This document shows positions 1 to 14,900 of a DNA stretch of 64,000 nt, piece after piece (within the stretch, counting starts at the first letter, position 1; every line of letters begins with the position of its first letter). A model generated the notes under the pieces. That model ran no database searches. It was not told where the DNA came from and saw only the letters and a list, made by a program, of their open reading frames with translations. The translations under genes and the position numbers were made by a program. This DNA comes from Carcinoscorpius rotundicauda (taxonomy: Eukaryota > Arthropoda > Merostomata > Xiphosura > Limulidae): positions 101,711,458 through 101,775,457 of the forward strand of contig CM022394.1 in the NCBI GenBank assembly GCA_011833715.1, in the 5' to 3' direction.

Positions 1-2977
1 ATGTATTTGTCTATATTCACAAAATTTTGCAAGCTTTCAGTATTTTCAGTAAACATTTATCCATGAACATACAGTGTCAAACTGTTGACTGTTCTAAGTG
101 CAAAGTGATTTTTGTATTAAAATTAAAAATACTTTTCTCCATCTGAAAAATATCAGATTTCATTTGTTTATTTTCAGGAAGGTGTTAAATAAATTTCAAA
201 TGTTGTTTTAGTAAAACATTTTATTTTGTCTATTTTCTATTCCCTAACTCTGTATACGAAATTGGTCAATTTGACCAACTTTGTAATAATCAAAAGAAAA
301 TTTAAAATAAATATAACTTACCCTTGTTTTCCAGATGGTGATATGAAGCTGCATTTATATGCCTGTTTAAACTTGAAATTCATTGTCTTATTGCTTTTGG
401 AACCATGTGTAATATTCTTGCCACACAGTTTGTAAATCACTTGTCAAGTGTGTAGCTCATATTACCTTATCAAATTACACAACATAAGCTAATTGTGAGT
501 TGCTTGCAACCATGCCTGTGAAACTTTTTTACTGTCATTATTCTTTATTTTACCCAATCCAACTTAAAAACTTTCTCATACTTGCATTTTAATAACTTTT
601 ATAATAATAAATAAAGAATACACATGAAAAACAAGAAATGTAGTGCATAGCTGGGTCTTCTTTTTTGCTGTCAGTCAGTATATCTTAACCCTATTTTTTA
701 TACAAATGATACTACTGTACTAAATACGTTTTTATTATTAAGTGTGGTTGTACTTAACAATAAGGATTGCCAAGCTTTCCAAATAAGTCATAATAAATGA
801 GAAACCAACTATTCAGAATATATGTTGTGATATATCATACTCATGTGTAGTAATAACATACTAACAAGATGTGTGAAATGCTTGTAACAACAATTTAAAA
901 AATTTAAAACAGCACATTTTTTATCTGCTATACCTAATGATAATAGTGGCACATGCCCTTAGATAGCTCAGACTGTCACTACAAAATTGTTCCAGCTTGC
1001 TTGACTGGTCTGTGGGTGTCTGCTTTTGATATTCCAATAAATAAAAAAATAATACATATTTTTCATAAATGGTAAACATATCATGCACATACTTAGATAT
1101 TCTTTAACTCCAATTTAGCCCAGCAAATGGTACTATATATGAACTCATAGACACATGACAGTTTATGAAGGTAAAAGTAAACAAATGAGTTTTTAAAAAA
1201 TAAATTTTAAAATGAAATAAATTGCTACAGAAAGAATGAAACAATAATTAAAACCACAATAAAAGATTTATAAAGTCCCTACTTCCTGTTGAAATTTTTT
1301 TTCTATTTATTTAATTAAACAGTGCATCAAAGAACACAGATTCAAAACTCGCAAAGCAGACAATGTTATTGTGACTATTGTAATTTCTTTTGACTTTCTA
1401 ATTATGCAACAAGAACAACTAAATATTAAACTACGCTCCTTAATGTGTCTTCTGTGGGCATAATATTTGAACTGGAAGCAAAATAGACAATTTTCTGCAC
1501 AGAATATAATGTAGTATAACACATCATTTCATAGATTAAAGTTTTGGTTTCTATTGGTTATAAATAATATAATATTAAACATCATAGACCTATAAGTTAT
1601 TTGTGAAAGAGGATGTTACAAGTGGATGTGGTGAGAGAGATTTGATTTTCTAGTTTATAGCTCTGTAACCAAATAAGATTGAAGGCTATAAAAGTTATGC
1701 TTTGTCTGAGCATTGATGACATTATGATGAGAAATTTACATTAAATTTCAGGGGATACTTAGAGAGCAAATGTTACAGTTCTCAAAAAAGGGGAAATTGA
1801 GGATTTACTTAAATGTTGTTTCATAAAAGTAAGAATTGAAATTTCTTATGAAAGGTATGATTATTGTCTACATTTTTATATTTCTATTTCATTATAATGA
1901 AGTACTTTAAAAATGCCTGTAGTGAAAAGGTTAATATTATTTATCATTCAGAAGAAGTGGTGAAGCTTTTAGCTACTGTTGTTCATTGTAACAGAAAACA
2001 AAACATAATTATTTTTCTCCAGATTATCTTGTGTTTTCTGTTATTCAATATGAGGTCCTCTTTACAAGTGTTCTGCTTTCACTTGCTTCAGTCCTTGGTT
2101 TCCTTCTCCACACAACACATTCTTGTCCTTTTTGATGCTGCCAAACCATCTCTCTTTTTCAGTCATCATTTTGGTCATTTGCCTTAGATTTCTCTCAGCC
2201 TATCTGTATTTTGCATCATGTTTCCATACAGTGTGCGACATTTTCATGTTTCCTTTTTTTTATGACTGTCACACCACCACTTTCTCAGGTGTATGTGTTG
2301 TGGATTCGATCTTTCTTAATAACTCCACACACCCATCGCAAAATTCTTATCTCTGTTGTAGGTAACCTTTGCATATTTGTTTTTCCAAACTTCAAGGTAA
2401 GTTGGTGAGAATGTGACATTAGAGAACATAGGCTTAGCATAAATAAATAACTTTTGCTATGTCTGTTATTCCTGACTGGCTTCTGCGTAAGCTGCAAGTT
2501 GTGAATCAGACAATGAAAATTAATTTGACACAATAATTATATCTCTGTTGGTTATTGCACTACAATGTTTCTAAAGAATCCTTTTGTGTAGCTGTAGTTG
2601 GAAAATTTCAATTAAAGTTTACAGTGCTAGATTGAGAAATGTCATAGGTATTAAATTTATTTTAAAGATTTATCCAATGCATTTATGTGCATTTTTCTAA
2701 TTATTTCTTTTCAAGGAATATATTCATTTTTAAAATCTTCAGTATAAGTTTTATGAACCTAAAATTGCAATGTTTGTGACATCTGTTTTCTTTTATATAT
2801 CCTTCTGTAATAAATTATGTTAAGAACATTATGAAGCTGAGATTCAGAAGTTTTTACTTAAAGTTGTGTAAACAGTAAAGAAGTTGACGTACAGGTGAGA
2901 AACAATGCTCTCTTTAATCAGGTATTTTTGCCAAATTTTAAGATGTGGAAAACTTATTACAGTCTTTTTCTTTGTAG
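1..2977 (+). other. Intron or upstream part of VPS53, no exon recognised
   Basis: This stretch precedes the first recognisable VPS53 exon, which begins right after a tttgtag acceptor. I looked for the exon that should encode the residues just before VAWLDKIDRRYAW and did not find it. The sequence is AT-rich, and its reading frames are short and do not resemble a known family. It is most simply part of a long intron whose 5' exon lies left of the window. Confidence 0.6.
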
Positions 2978-5900
2978 GTGGCATGGCTCGATAAGATTGA
3001 TCGTCGTTATGCGTGGCTGAAGCGACATTTAATAGAGTTTGAAGAGAAGTTTGGCCGATTATTTCCTCCTGACTGGGAAGTGAGTGAGAGAATTGCAGTG
3101 GAATTTTGTGAAATAACCAGGTAGATTCCATAATAAATTAATGCTCTACGTAATAAAACTGTTATCCTGCTGAAATATCAGTAGAAGAAACTAAAATATA
3201 GATTATTATGGTATTAATATTAATAAAATTGGCAAAACACTTAACATCTGTTCCTTTTTTATACTTTCATTAGTAACTAACAGTCTATTAATCTTGTAGA
3301 AGAGAACTTGGAAAGATAATGACAGCTAGGGTGCATGAGATAGACGTTAGGCTGTTGCTGTTTTCTATTCAGAGGACGACAAATTTTGAAACGCTCCTTG
3401 GACGAAGGTTTATGGGAGTAACATTGGAGGGAATTGATAGGCCTATCATCCCATCGGGAGGACCTAAACAGGTAAGTTATTAATGATGTGTTAAACAAAG
3501 CTCTTAAGTCATGAATGGAATTAAACTGCATTTATTCTTGTTATTTGTAATTTCACTAACTTTCATTTTAGTTCAGACATGTTTGAACTATTTATTGTTG
3601 TAGTAGATGATTTCTTCTGGGACATGCATTGTTATCATTGCTGGTTGAAGAATAAATGTCAAAAGTATGCTTATCTTCATTGTTAAAGAAATTTCTAATT
3701 GTCATATGTTTTAACTTTTTGCCCACATCAAAAACAAACATAAAAACGATAGCAGTACTTGACGTGACTCTCAGACAGAAACATAATAAAATAAAACAAG
3801 TTCTTCTGGTGTTTATGTTATTATTTTTTCCCTAAACAGAAAATGAGATCCAATTAATTGTTATTGTATATATATTTTAGTTTCTTCATCAAAATTGTTA
3901 AATTATGTTTTGTAAAATGTCATTTTGTATTGTTAAGTGTGTGATATTCTTGTGAACACTGATATAAAGCTAAACATATAAACTATTCACATTACCAGTT
4001 GCTAGAATACTCTTGCAAGCATCACCTAAAAGAACTCAGTGTCTTGTTGAAAGCACTTTAAATGTTCACAGCTTTATATATTTTGTTTTTTATATTTGTG
4101 CATCAGTTCCTTATAAACTTACTGATGTTATCAGCAGTAAGTATGGAGGTTATGATGAACTACATGAAACACGGGATTGGGGCTTTTTGTGAACTATGGA
4201 ATATTTTAATACTTGCACAGAGTATATTTCAACAAAGGAACAATAAAAAATGGAAGCTCCTTTTGTGTTTCAGCTCTTTACTTTGGAATAGTAATTGTAT
4301 AAAAATCTACATGATGGCAACTGTAAGCAGTATTTCTTTCATGCGCATCATTAAAAGAATGGACTAATCAGCCTTAATTATTTGATGTGATACCACAAAC
4401 CACAATTTTCATTTTACAGCTAAACATTGCATGTTTCTAGTGAGTCAAATGTTTGTAAGATCATTTGTTTTTGTTGTGCATATTGGTGTATAGCAGACAT
4501 TTTAATACTAGAAATAAATGACCTTATAACACCAAAATGTTGATTTTATTTAATTAAATACTTGGTGTTTCAGAATACAGCTTTTTCAGGGGTGTTCATT
4601 GAAACAAGCTGTAACTGTTTGTGCTTTAGCGAACAACCCTGAAGTAGTCGTAAAGTGAATCGATGAAGTCTAATTAAATAAATATGTTTTATTTGACTTG
4701 ATTTAGAGAAAATTTGCCACATAATTTACAACTCCTAAGCAAGCAGAATTTTGAGTTTGTTGAGTCTAGACTGCTGGACTTGTGGGTTCTTGTGTGTGTG
4801 CAGAAGTATTATATCAAGTAATGTCATATTTCATAAAGTATTGAAAAAGTCAATAGTAAAAAATGTGTTAAATGGATAAACACAAATTACTCATAGATAT
4901 TTTGTGATATTATTGGTAAAATTATCATTACAATCTTAAAACAGAGTAAAACAATTAACACCATTAAAAGCATCCATATAAGAGTTCTTGTTTCATTTGG
5001 AAAATTTTAAATGCTGGGTCTCATAATGAAGTGTGTTGGTGTTATTTTACATTTTTTTGAAAGTTATGAATTTATGGTTAACAGATAGATCCAGAATCTT
5101 CTGGTAATTTTGGTGACCCTTCTTTTGACTCCAAAAACCCTTTTGCAGAAGATATGAACAAGGAAGAAGAAACAGGAGATTCAAAGGTATTGGCATGGAT
5201 TTTTTTATAATGATACAACATTAGACTTGACAGTTTCATGGTAAAATTGGTCTAAAACTTATGACAGAAATTAAATGTATTAAGACTTATTACACCATTA
5301 ATACAATTTTTAATCTGTTAAGTTGTATTTAACAATTCCAAGGGGCAAGAATGACCAGTCGTAGCATTAAGGTCTTGTTTTTGCCTATCAAGTTGGAACT
5401 TAATCTGAATAAACAAAATTACGTTATAAACTCTTAACAGTAAAATCAGTCTTGTCAATAGCTTTAAGGTTAATCTTTAACCATGTTAATAGTAACCACA
5501 GATTTGAGACGAAAAAGTTTTAAATGTAGTGAAACAACTGGCTAGTTAATGCTCAGAAATTGAAGGTGGATGTTGCTAGTAAAATGTATGTAAGTGTGCT
5601 GGTATGCTTCAAATGTGTAGCACAAAATATAAAAGACGGGATATTTCTGATGGAATGTTCTCTTCATAAGACAGTAATTTATCAACTCAGGCTACAATAA
5701 GAATGAAAGAGAGAGAGAACCATCAGTAAGAAATGAACTTGGAAATAGTAAGTTTCTGATGGATAGAATACAGTAGAATTGCCAGCTGATTGGAGTAGGA
5801 CAGGTTTGTCTTTTTATCTGTCCAACAAAAAGGAAATCTTTTGTACTCAAATTACAGAACTGTTTCATTGCTTAGCTGCTCTACCAAAATCCACTGAAAG

Positions 5901-8900
5901 AAAGGAAAGGCTTTAGAGCTGGGTGAAGAGCTATACATCAGGTTATTGTCATTTGGAATTTGTTTCAAAAAGTCCAAATAATTCAACCAAACAAGTACTG
6001 CAATTACTTCTCTTTGACTGTGAGAAAGCATATGATAATATTCTACAAGAGTTACTGAGTTTCCCAAGTCATTTGATCAAATTCATTTATTATCGGTATA
6101 GAGGTCATGTAGAGGATAAGAAATAGCCATCAGATTAGATCATGGCAACATGGAATGGTTTAAGATCTTGAAGTGTGTGAAAAAAGGGTGTGTGGTGTCA
6201 CCAAATTATGTACAGTTTGTATAACAAACAGACTGTAAGAAATGCACTAGAAGACAAGCTGGATGGGATTTAGATTGGCGAACTTAAAGTTTAATGTCTT
6301 GATTTAACCCTTATCAGCAACCATCATCAATTGATGCTACCATCTACAACATTTTCACTGTTTGAGGGTTAAGCAGGTAATGCCCTCCTCCTCATAAACA
6401 TGTAGTTAGTTGTATGAACATCAACAAATGTTAAGCACTAAAGCAGAGAAAAGAAACTACTTCTTAAATCACAGAAGACAAATTATCATGATTAACAGCC
6501 AGAGATTAAATAAAATATCGTGTATCATGGTAGCCAAATGTTGGAATGATTTAAATATCTGAAATTATCAATGAGAAATAAAGAAAATGTTGGGGGGTAG
6601 CAGGAAATAACGTCTCATTCAGATCATGAAGGTGAAGAAACATTCTGAAGTCTCAGGGGCTGTTTTGTTGCTTACACAACTGCTGTATATTAGTGCAAGT
6701 CCTTAGCTCTGAAGAAGGAAGATGAAAAATGAATTTCTCTGTTTTAGAAGAATTCTGCAGACCCCCTGAATGGCCAGGAGAAATAAATAAGTATTGGAAG
6801 AAGTAAAACCTGAGAAAAGGTCATTTTATCTTGCACATCAAAGATAGACAAGCTATTTCAGGCATGTTCTCAGGTGAAATATCAGTCTAGGATCTAAAGT
6901 TGGAGGACAACATCTGAAACGTAGAGTTAGCCGAAAGATCAGAAGAGTGTGAAGGAAATTTGCTTAGTATGTTGTTAAAACCTTTGGAGATGCCAAAGTA
7001 AAATTGACTTTCAAAATTTTGTCTTATCTTATAGATAAAATTTTATGAAGATATCTACTGTGAATGTTTTGATACAAGCTGCCAAACTTTATTAATACAA
7101 TTTTTAAACATGTTCTGATCTTTATGTCTAAAGTAGGTTTAAATATACCTAATTATTTCATAATGGATGAAAAAAACTTAATAAAACTATATATAGGTAA
7201 AATGTTTGAGAAAGCTGCTTGTTCTTGTACTTGAGAATATCTGATTGAAAAACAACTTATCTATTTATCAATTAGGTTTAAACACACTTTACTATATTAT
7301 AATAACTTTTAAAAAGGCTAAATATATCCACATTTTTATAATAGATTTACCAGTACTTTATATACCTTTTCTGCTGAATAATAAAATTCTTAGATTTATG
7401 TATTAATACACTTTATTTCTTTGTTTTCTCTTAGTAAATAAGATTCAACTAAAATTTGTTTTCAGAAAATCAAGTGATTATGTTAAATAAATTAGTTGTG
7501 GGTGAATTTAAAGTTTCAACTTGTGATAAATACTTCTATAACTGTTTCTAGGTTCCAGTTGCTAAGCCTAAAAGTAACCCTTTCCAAGGAATCATTTCAA
7601 GATGTTTTGAACCTCATCTGAATATATACATTGATTCTCAAGATAAGTAAGTTTCAAGGTTAAAAACTAATGAATGTGAAGACATCTGTAGAGAGTGGAG
7701 AGTTTTTGTGAAAAGAAATCACAAATATAAATGACACTATGTAACACAATTTTTTTTTTTATGGATAGTATGTGTTATTTCTTAATTGCTTATGTTGTAA
7801 AAGTACAGAAAATGTCCATCATTCCCTTCAAACTTTGCTTTTGTGGCCTGGATAATGAAATTTAGAAATAAACAAATTTTTTATGTAAAAAATGGGAAAA
7901 TTTACACATTTTCATTTACATAAGGTCTGAATAAAACAATATATGAATCAAGATTTACATGCATTTATACTAAAGTTATACAAAAATAAACAAAAATGTT
8001 TAGGAGTGAGTAGTTTTTCGGGATTTGCAACTGTAATGCAAATCACTTTCACGTATCAGCCCCAAATTATAGCCTCCCATCATTTCTTTATTATAAGCTC
8101 CTAGGTCACAAAAGGAAAGTTTGAAGACAAAAATAGTAACAGAATTTGTTTAGCCTATTTATAAGTTAATTATAAAACCAGATAAATTATAGTAGTTTTA
8201 ATAGAATATTGATTTTTCTTTCTTAACATATTAAATGTTTTAGAAGATTTATTTCATATTATTCAAAACAATTTTTATCAAAACTTGACACCTTTATCCT
8301 CTTGTAGGAACTTAGCACAACTGATCGAGAGATTCCAAGAAGATATACGCAAGGTACCAATGCCTCGGCCAGAAACTGGTTCTGCTGTCTTACCTTCATG
8401 TGCTGACCTGTTCGTTTATTATAAGAAGTGTTTAGTGCAATGCACACAACTAAGTACTGGACAACCCATGCTCTCCCTTGCTGAAACATTCCAAAAGTAC
8501 CTTCAGGAATATGCGACCCGAATTCTTCAGAACAATTTACCAAAGTAAGTGTGTGAAACCCCCCACTAGTACAGCAGTAAGTCTACAGATTTACAAAGCT
8601 AAAATCAGGGGTTCAATTTCCCTCAGTGGGGTCAGCAGATAGCCTGATGTGGCTTTGCTATAAGCTATGGCTGTGTGATATTGGTTGTGAAATGGATTTG
8701 ATCCAAGTAAAGTAAAAAGTGTCGTACATGTTGATGAATTAAGATTTCCTACTCTAATCATCCCTGTATATTTTAAGATTGTATCAAATTACTCTTACAT
8801 CTTTTATTATGCTAACTATTTGTAAGTATAAAACTGTTTGCTTGGAGTTGAAATGATTGGACAATATAAATTGACATGTTTAAATGAATTAACTTTTTTA

Positions 8901-11900
8901 GACTTTTCTGTAAATGCTGTTTGCTAAATGGACTGTGTTATAATGAAATAAAGTTTAAGCTGTTCACAGATTTAAAACTGTTTTCTGGGAATTTAAACTG
9001 TTCTAAAAGTGTTTTCTGCAAATAGTTTCATTTCTCTGTTGACAGATCTAAAACTAATATTTATTCTATGGTAAAGTGTTCATCAAGTAATTATCGGTGT
9101 CTTGAAGTATGTGTTTTATAACATCAGTGCAGTGTTTATTTAGTTTCGTAATCAATCAATACTTTTTACAAATACTGTTTACATTTTGACATATAACATG
9201 TACAGTTGACTTTCTCAGAATTGGCAGTACAACCACGCTCTCATCAGCTGGTTTGATCCAGAACTTCCAAAACTTGTTAAAGGAAGGAGAGGTGGCACGC
9301 TTTACTCCTTCGGAGCAGTGCTTGGTCTGTAGTATCTTATCAACAGCCGAGTATTGCTTGGAAACAACTCATCAGGTACAAGTTCTTCTAGTATAAAATA
9401 TAATTTTAAAGAGTTCATGGGATTGTGTTTTGTAGTAAATTGTTTTTGGATATATGCAAGTAACGTGTATAAAAATGAAACAGTGGCAGAGTTGAAAAAA
9501 AGGAAGTAACTGCTTTTCAAAAGGTTGAGTTGAAATATTACATCAAAAAAAAGTATTTTGTACAGTTAAAGATCTTTCCTTGAAATGTGATATTTTCATT
9601 CTAATGTGATAAGATTTGAGGTTGGTTAGCAGCAAGTTTCCAGTCTTACAATGTTAAATTCTGGTGTTCGGTTCCATGCAATAGACAGAGTGCATATAGC
9701 CCAATATGATGCTAATTGCTAAAAATCACAACATTTCACTATTTAAGGAAGACAATTGAAAACAAATCATAATTGTATTCTGATGTAAACAATTACTGGA
9801 ACTCAAGTTACGATTTGTCTTATTAGAAAACTGAATTTGTTAATTTCAAAGTATTTTGAACTGTTAAGATATTTCTGGTTAGATGACTTAATTTCTTTGG
9901 TGTGTAAGGAAAATATTGCTCAAGTGTTGCTGGAGTAATAGTGAAGCAAGATATGTTGCTTCTATTATTAACCTGAGGCCATTTAGTACATTTAAGAGAT
10001 TGAAAGATAAAGGCATCATTGTTGAATCACTTGAAGTAGTTGTTTAGATGTATTACAAGATTTTTCTTAGATTTTTTTTATTATACTAATAAAATCTTGC
10101 TGAGAAAAGTTTAATAGTTAACAGAACTCTGTGTGTTTAGAATGATAAACAGATCTAAAATACTTTTATTGGAAACTTTCAGTCCTCTTATCAGAGACTT
10201 CATCAGACAACAATGCACTGTTACCTGATAAAGGCTCCAGTGAGAGGACTGAATTAATTTACCTACGTTATGAGTCTTGAACAACAATAAAATCTTTGTG
10301 CTTAGCTGGAAGAAAAGTTAAAGGAAAAGGTGGATTCTTCTCTTTCCAACCACATAAATCTGTCAAAAGAACAAGATTTGTTTCACAGGTAATCTGTTGT
10401 CTTATCCTCTCACAACATGTGAACACTTGTTTATCAAATTTTAAGTTAAACCCTGTGTCATCTCTTTTTAATTTAGATATAGTTTAAACTTCTGTTTTGT
10501 AATTTAATAATATGGTTTCAGTACAATTCAAAGAAAGAAATCAAACTGACATTTCTCTAGAATTATGCATATAACCAACAAACATGTTTTTTTTTAAATA
10601 ATTTTTATGTCTATAACAGTATAGAGGTTCTATTTTGTTGTGAAACTGTCGTCATATGAGAATATAATTATCCAGGTTTTGGATCTTGCATGATTTTTCT
10701 CTTTTTTTTTCTGCTTTTATTTGTACAGCCTATTGTTCCCATCTTTTAATGATCTAAACAACTACCAATGAAGTTCAGCATTAAAACTAACAATGGGCAA
10801 GGTTTAAATATTATTGGAGTGAGAACAGTATAAAACATTTACAGCAATGTAGATTGAATGAAGTGTTGTAAGAAGTAATCTGTGATTTTGTGAGATAGTG
10901 ACAAAACCTAACTCATACAAAGAAGAACAATGACATTCAAAGGGAAGGTCAGAAAACGTGGGAATGAGCCAGAGATCTGGAATGTTTCTTATAGTTTTAC
11001 TAGTTGTCTTAGTCATTCCTGAGAATTTTTCTTGTTAAATTGTGTTTGGAAGCTATTGGAATTTTTTCTGTGACAAGACATTAGGTAAGCCAAGTTAGGT
11101 TTAACAAGTATAGTAAACAAAACATTTTTATCACTCAAATTCTTATTTATTGCAAATTATTGTAACCTAACCTAATCTGACATCGTTTTGAAAGTTAAGA
11201 TCCTAGGTCATCAACAAATCTTTAGCATTTTATGAGTCTTTTTACTGGACATATAAAATGGAACTTTCTGACCAACAATGCAAAAAAAAATCAAATTCTA
11301 AGAAAAGAGGGAGTATTTTTTAATGTTTCTTTAAACAAATATGAACACAATTATTAAAATATTCCAATAATAGAATTTTTAAATGATATACTGGTTTATA
11401 AGTTTTGTGTGAGAAGGAAAAAGTCAAAATATTGGTGATGCTTATCATTCTCAGAGCGAGATAACACCCTCTGGAATTTGCCTGAGTTAATTAGGCAGAT
11501 CATTTCTTGCAATATTTTTAATTATATGCCTGAATTTATTTGCATGTTATCGCGTATTACAATCAGTGCTCACTAGATGGCAGTGTAAATACTGTCTATT
11601 CTGATTTCTAACATTTATTATGAATTGTGTCTCATGACCACTGGAGAAATATATTCCTAATATTTACCTAGTTTCATTAAAATAATATGTGATGTGTAAA
11701 TCCAGATATGTGTTATATTTATTTATTGATCAGACTTGGTGCAGAAATATAACAACAAGTCATAAAAGAACTTGTATATCATTAACATACAAGTATGGGC
11801 TATAAAAAGTGAAATGAAAACCCCCAACTTTTTGAGATAATTTAAAGAACAAAACTCGCATGTTGGAGGTTAAAGGCAATTTTTTTGGAGTTTATTGTAA

Positions 11901-14900
11901 TCACGAACAACTAAAAATAATTGTCTTATTATTTGTCATAACCCTATATAAAGATGTTATGTTGTAGAGTAGAATATATAATTATGCTTTTTGATTAAAC
12001 ACAAGTTTTGTATGTTTATGGTAATTGCAGTTAATTTAATAAAATATAAAGTTTTCTCTGGTTTTGGTTTCAACTTTAAAATTTTTAATTTTCTGTTTAT
12101 GAATGAATAATTCATCTTCACTGAAATGGTAAATTGGTAGAAGGATATTTTAACTACATAGGTTTTTCAAATTGGGGGTTAGGAGTTTTCATTAGTCCAA
12201 TTTAGGTTTATTTTTAACTTCATCTTTTAAGAACAGTATTGCTGTTAATATTTTTTATGGTTCATGTTGTTAGTACATGATCTATTATTTTAATATAATT
12301 TAGTGTCATCTCTAACTGCATCCAGTTACTTGTTCAAGACGTAGAAGCCACCTGTGAACCAGCACTGACAGCAATGGTCAAGGTACAGACTTTTCTACTT
12401 CCATGTTTCCACCAGAAGGCAATTGCAGCTTTGAAATTCATGCCACGGTTCATAGTAACCATATGAAAACAAACTGGTATCATACTGTTGCCAAGTAAAG
12501 TTGGCATCATTTTCAAAACTGTTATTTCTCATGTGTGTTGAAGGTCGGATGGTTAAGTACATAAAAATCCTGTTTTGTAATCAGACAACTCTACTGATAC
12601 TAAGGTTGTGTTTTAAATACATCTAAGAACATGGGTGGTCTCATATAATTACTTCTATTTCACTTATTACTTGTCATGTTAAAACAAACCTTTTATGAGA
12701 TAATTGCCCAACATATTTCACAGGTGATTATGTGCTCCTAGTGAAAAAAAATATTAATTATTCATCCATTTATATCAAAAATGTTTAAATTAATATGCAT
12801 TATTTATGGTTCTTTTAAAAGATTTTATTCTGTGTACGTTACTTTGAAATTTTCTTTAACATTGCACATTTTAAAGCTGAGTTATCTACTGTATTCTGCG
12901 TATATACTAATTAATAATGGTTTTCTACCATTATGTTCGTTATTTGTATTCTAAAATACACTGAAGTTTCATTATGTACGATTCTATGTAGTAATTTATA
13001 TATAGTTTTATCATGCATTGTTGAGGCTAAAACAATTTTATGTAGATTACTGCAGTATTAGGATAAGCAAGATCCTATAATGTTCAAATGACTTTCTTAT
13101 GTATATGTTATATCAGATCCAGTGGTCAGCAGTAGAGACAGTAGGTGATCAAAGTAGCTATGTGACCGCCATTACTGGTCATCTTCGTCAAACCTTGCCT
13201 TTGCTTCGTGACAACCTTGCAGCATCTCGAAAATATTTCACTCAGTTCTGTGTCAAGTTCGCCAAGTAAGTTTATCTAGTGTCAAGTAGATATGTTTAAC
13301 AGATTTGTACAGATGTAGTGGAATATCTAATGTACCAAAGAGACTCTTGAATTTCATTTCTTATTAAATTGTACCTGGTTTATTGAACTTTGTAAAGACT
13401 TTTACAAATTTTGTTTTATGGAATACTAAATATATCTTGATGTATATATTTCTTATATCTAAACTTTTGTATTGTTAGCCAAGCACAGCAGAAAAGTGAA
13501 CGTAATCAATATTTATAAATGTTTAGAGATTGTTATTTAGTCTAAACATTCATGTTTTTATATTATAATCTGTATTAATTCAAGAATGTTAAAGGCATAA
13601 CTTATATTTATTTCTAAATTTTTATGGTGGTTATGAGATTGGTTAAATGGACTGAACCAGTACAGATTTGTTAGTGAAAATAACAAAATATGAAAGTTTT
13701 TCTTAAGAAACGTTTGATAAAACTATCTGGATATTGTACAGATTTTGCACATGAAATTTGAAAATCGTCTGATACATAAAAGTATTTTTAATCTTAAAAT
13801 AAAAATTACTTTATGTTGGATAGTTAACATGTGAAAAACATTGGTTAATAATTCTCAAGAATTAATAAAAAAAACAAAAAAGGATATATTAAAGTATTGT
13901 AACATTTACTGATGGGCTGCCAAGTTTCATGTATGTGCACTTACTAATTTAAAAGTTAAAGCATGAAGACTGTAACAAGCACAAGGTTGATACCGTGGAC
14001 TGAGTCAATACCTCTGAAATACTGTATGAAGTCTACTTCACAATGTAGTGTTCTTATATTTTAGAAAGGCTTAAAAACTCAAGGTTTAAAAGAGACCATT
14101 GGATTAATTACTGTGCCATTCGAGATATATCTCCAGAGTTCAATAATTAGTTAAAATGAAAAATTGTAAAAAAACAAAACAAAGCACTCACTGATATTTT
14201 TTTTGTCTCTTTCAGCACTTTTATTCCAAAGTTCAATAACCATTTATTCAAGTGTAAGCCCATTAGTGCTGTAGGTGCAGAACAGGTATTTATGTTAGTA
14301 TTTAGTGTGTGATGTTTGTTACCCATGTTAGTGCTTCAGTTATTTATACAATATTTTGTAACCTGTAATGTCTAGACGTGTCTTTTCTAACTAATGTTGA
14401 GTGTGTGGACACCAGACTACCAAGTTTTTATCTGCTACTTTGTTTTCACATAAATAACCTTAAGAGTTAATTTTAAATTTCAACTGTGAGGCATACTTTG
14501 GTGGGGATAATATGGTATTTATATTTTGTTTTGAAGGCATAAGTTTGTAATTTTCTGCTGTCACCATTCATTTATGGTGGTAGTGGTGTTCAGTCCACCA
14601 GTCAGTTGAGTAGTAGTCCAAATTAGCTGTATTCTGTGATCAGTGGACAAGGTATAAATATATATAATTTTGACTGTATATGCGACTATTTACATAATTA
14701 CTATTGGAATTGTTTGCTCACCTATTCCGAGAGAAGTATGTTTTACTTTCCTTGTGTATCATAGCACCACCATAACCTATAACTGGCTTCAATGTGCAAC
14801 ATAACCACAGGGGATTGGGTTAAATTATCCACGATATACAAGCTATTTTTATAAATTTAATTGCAATATCCTCAACATTTCTTTTGCATATGTTTAATCA

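Noticed and set aside
4062..4367. 101-codon ORF in VPS53 intron 2
   Set aside because: It starts at a non-ATG codon, has low complexity typical of AT-rich introns, and the flanking VPS53 exons join in phase without it.
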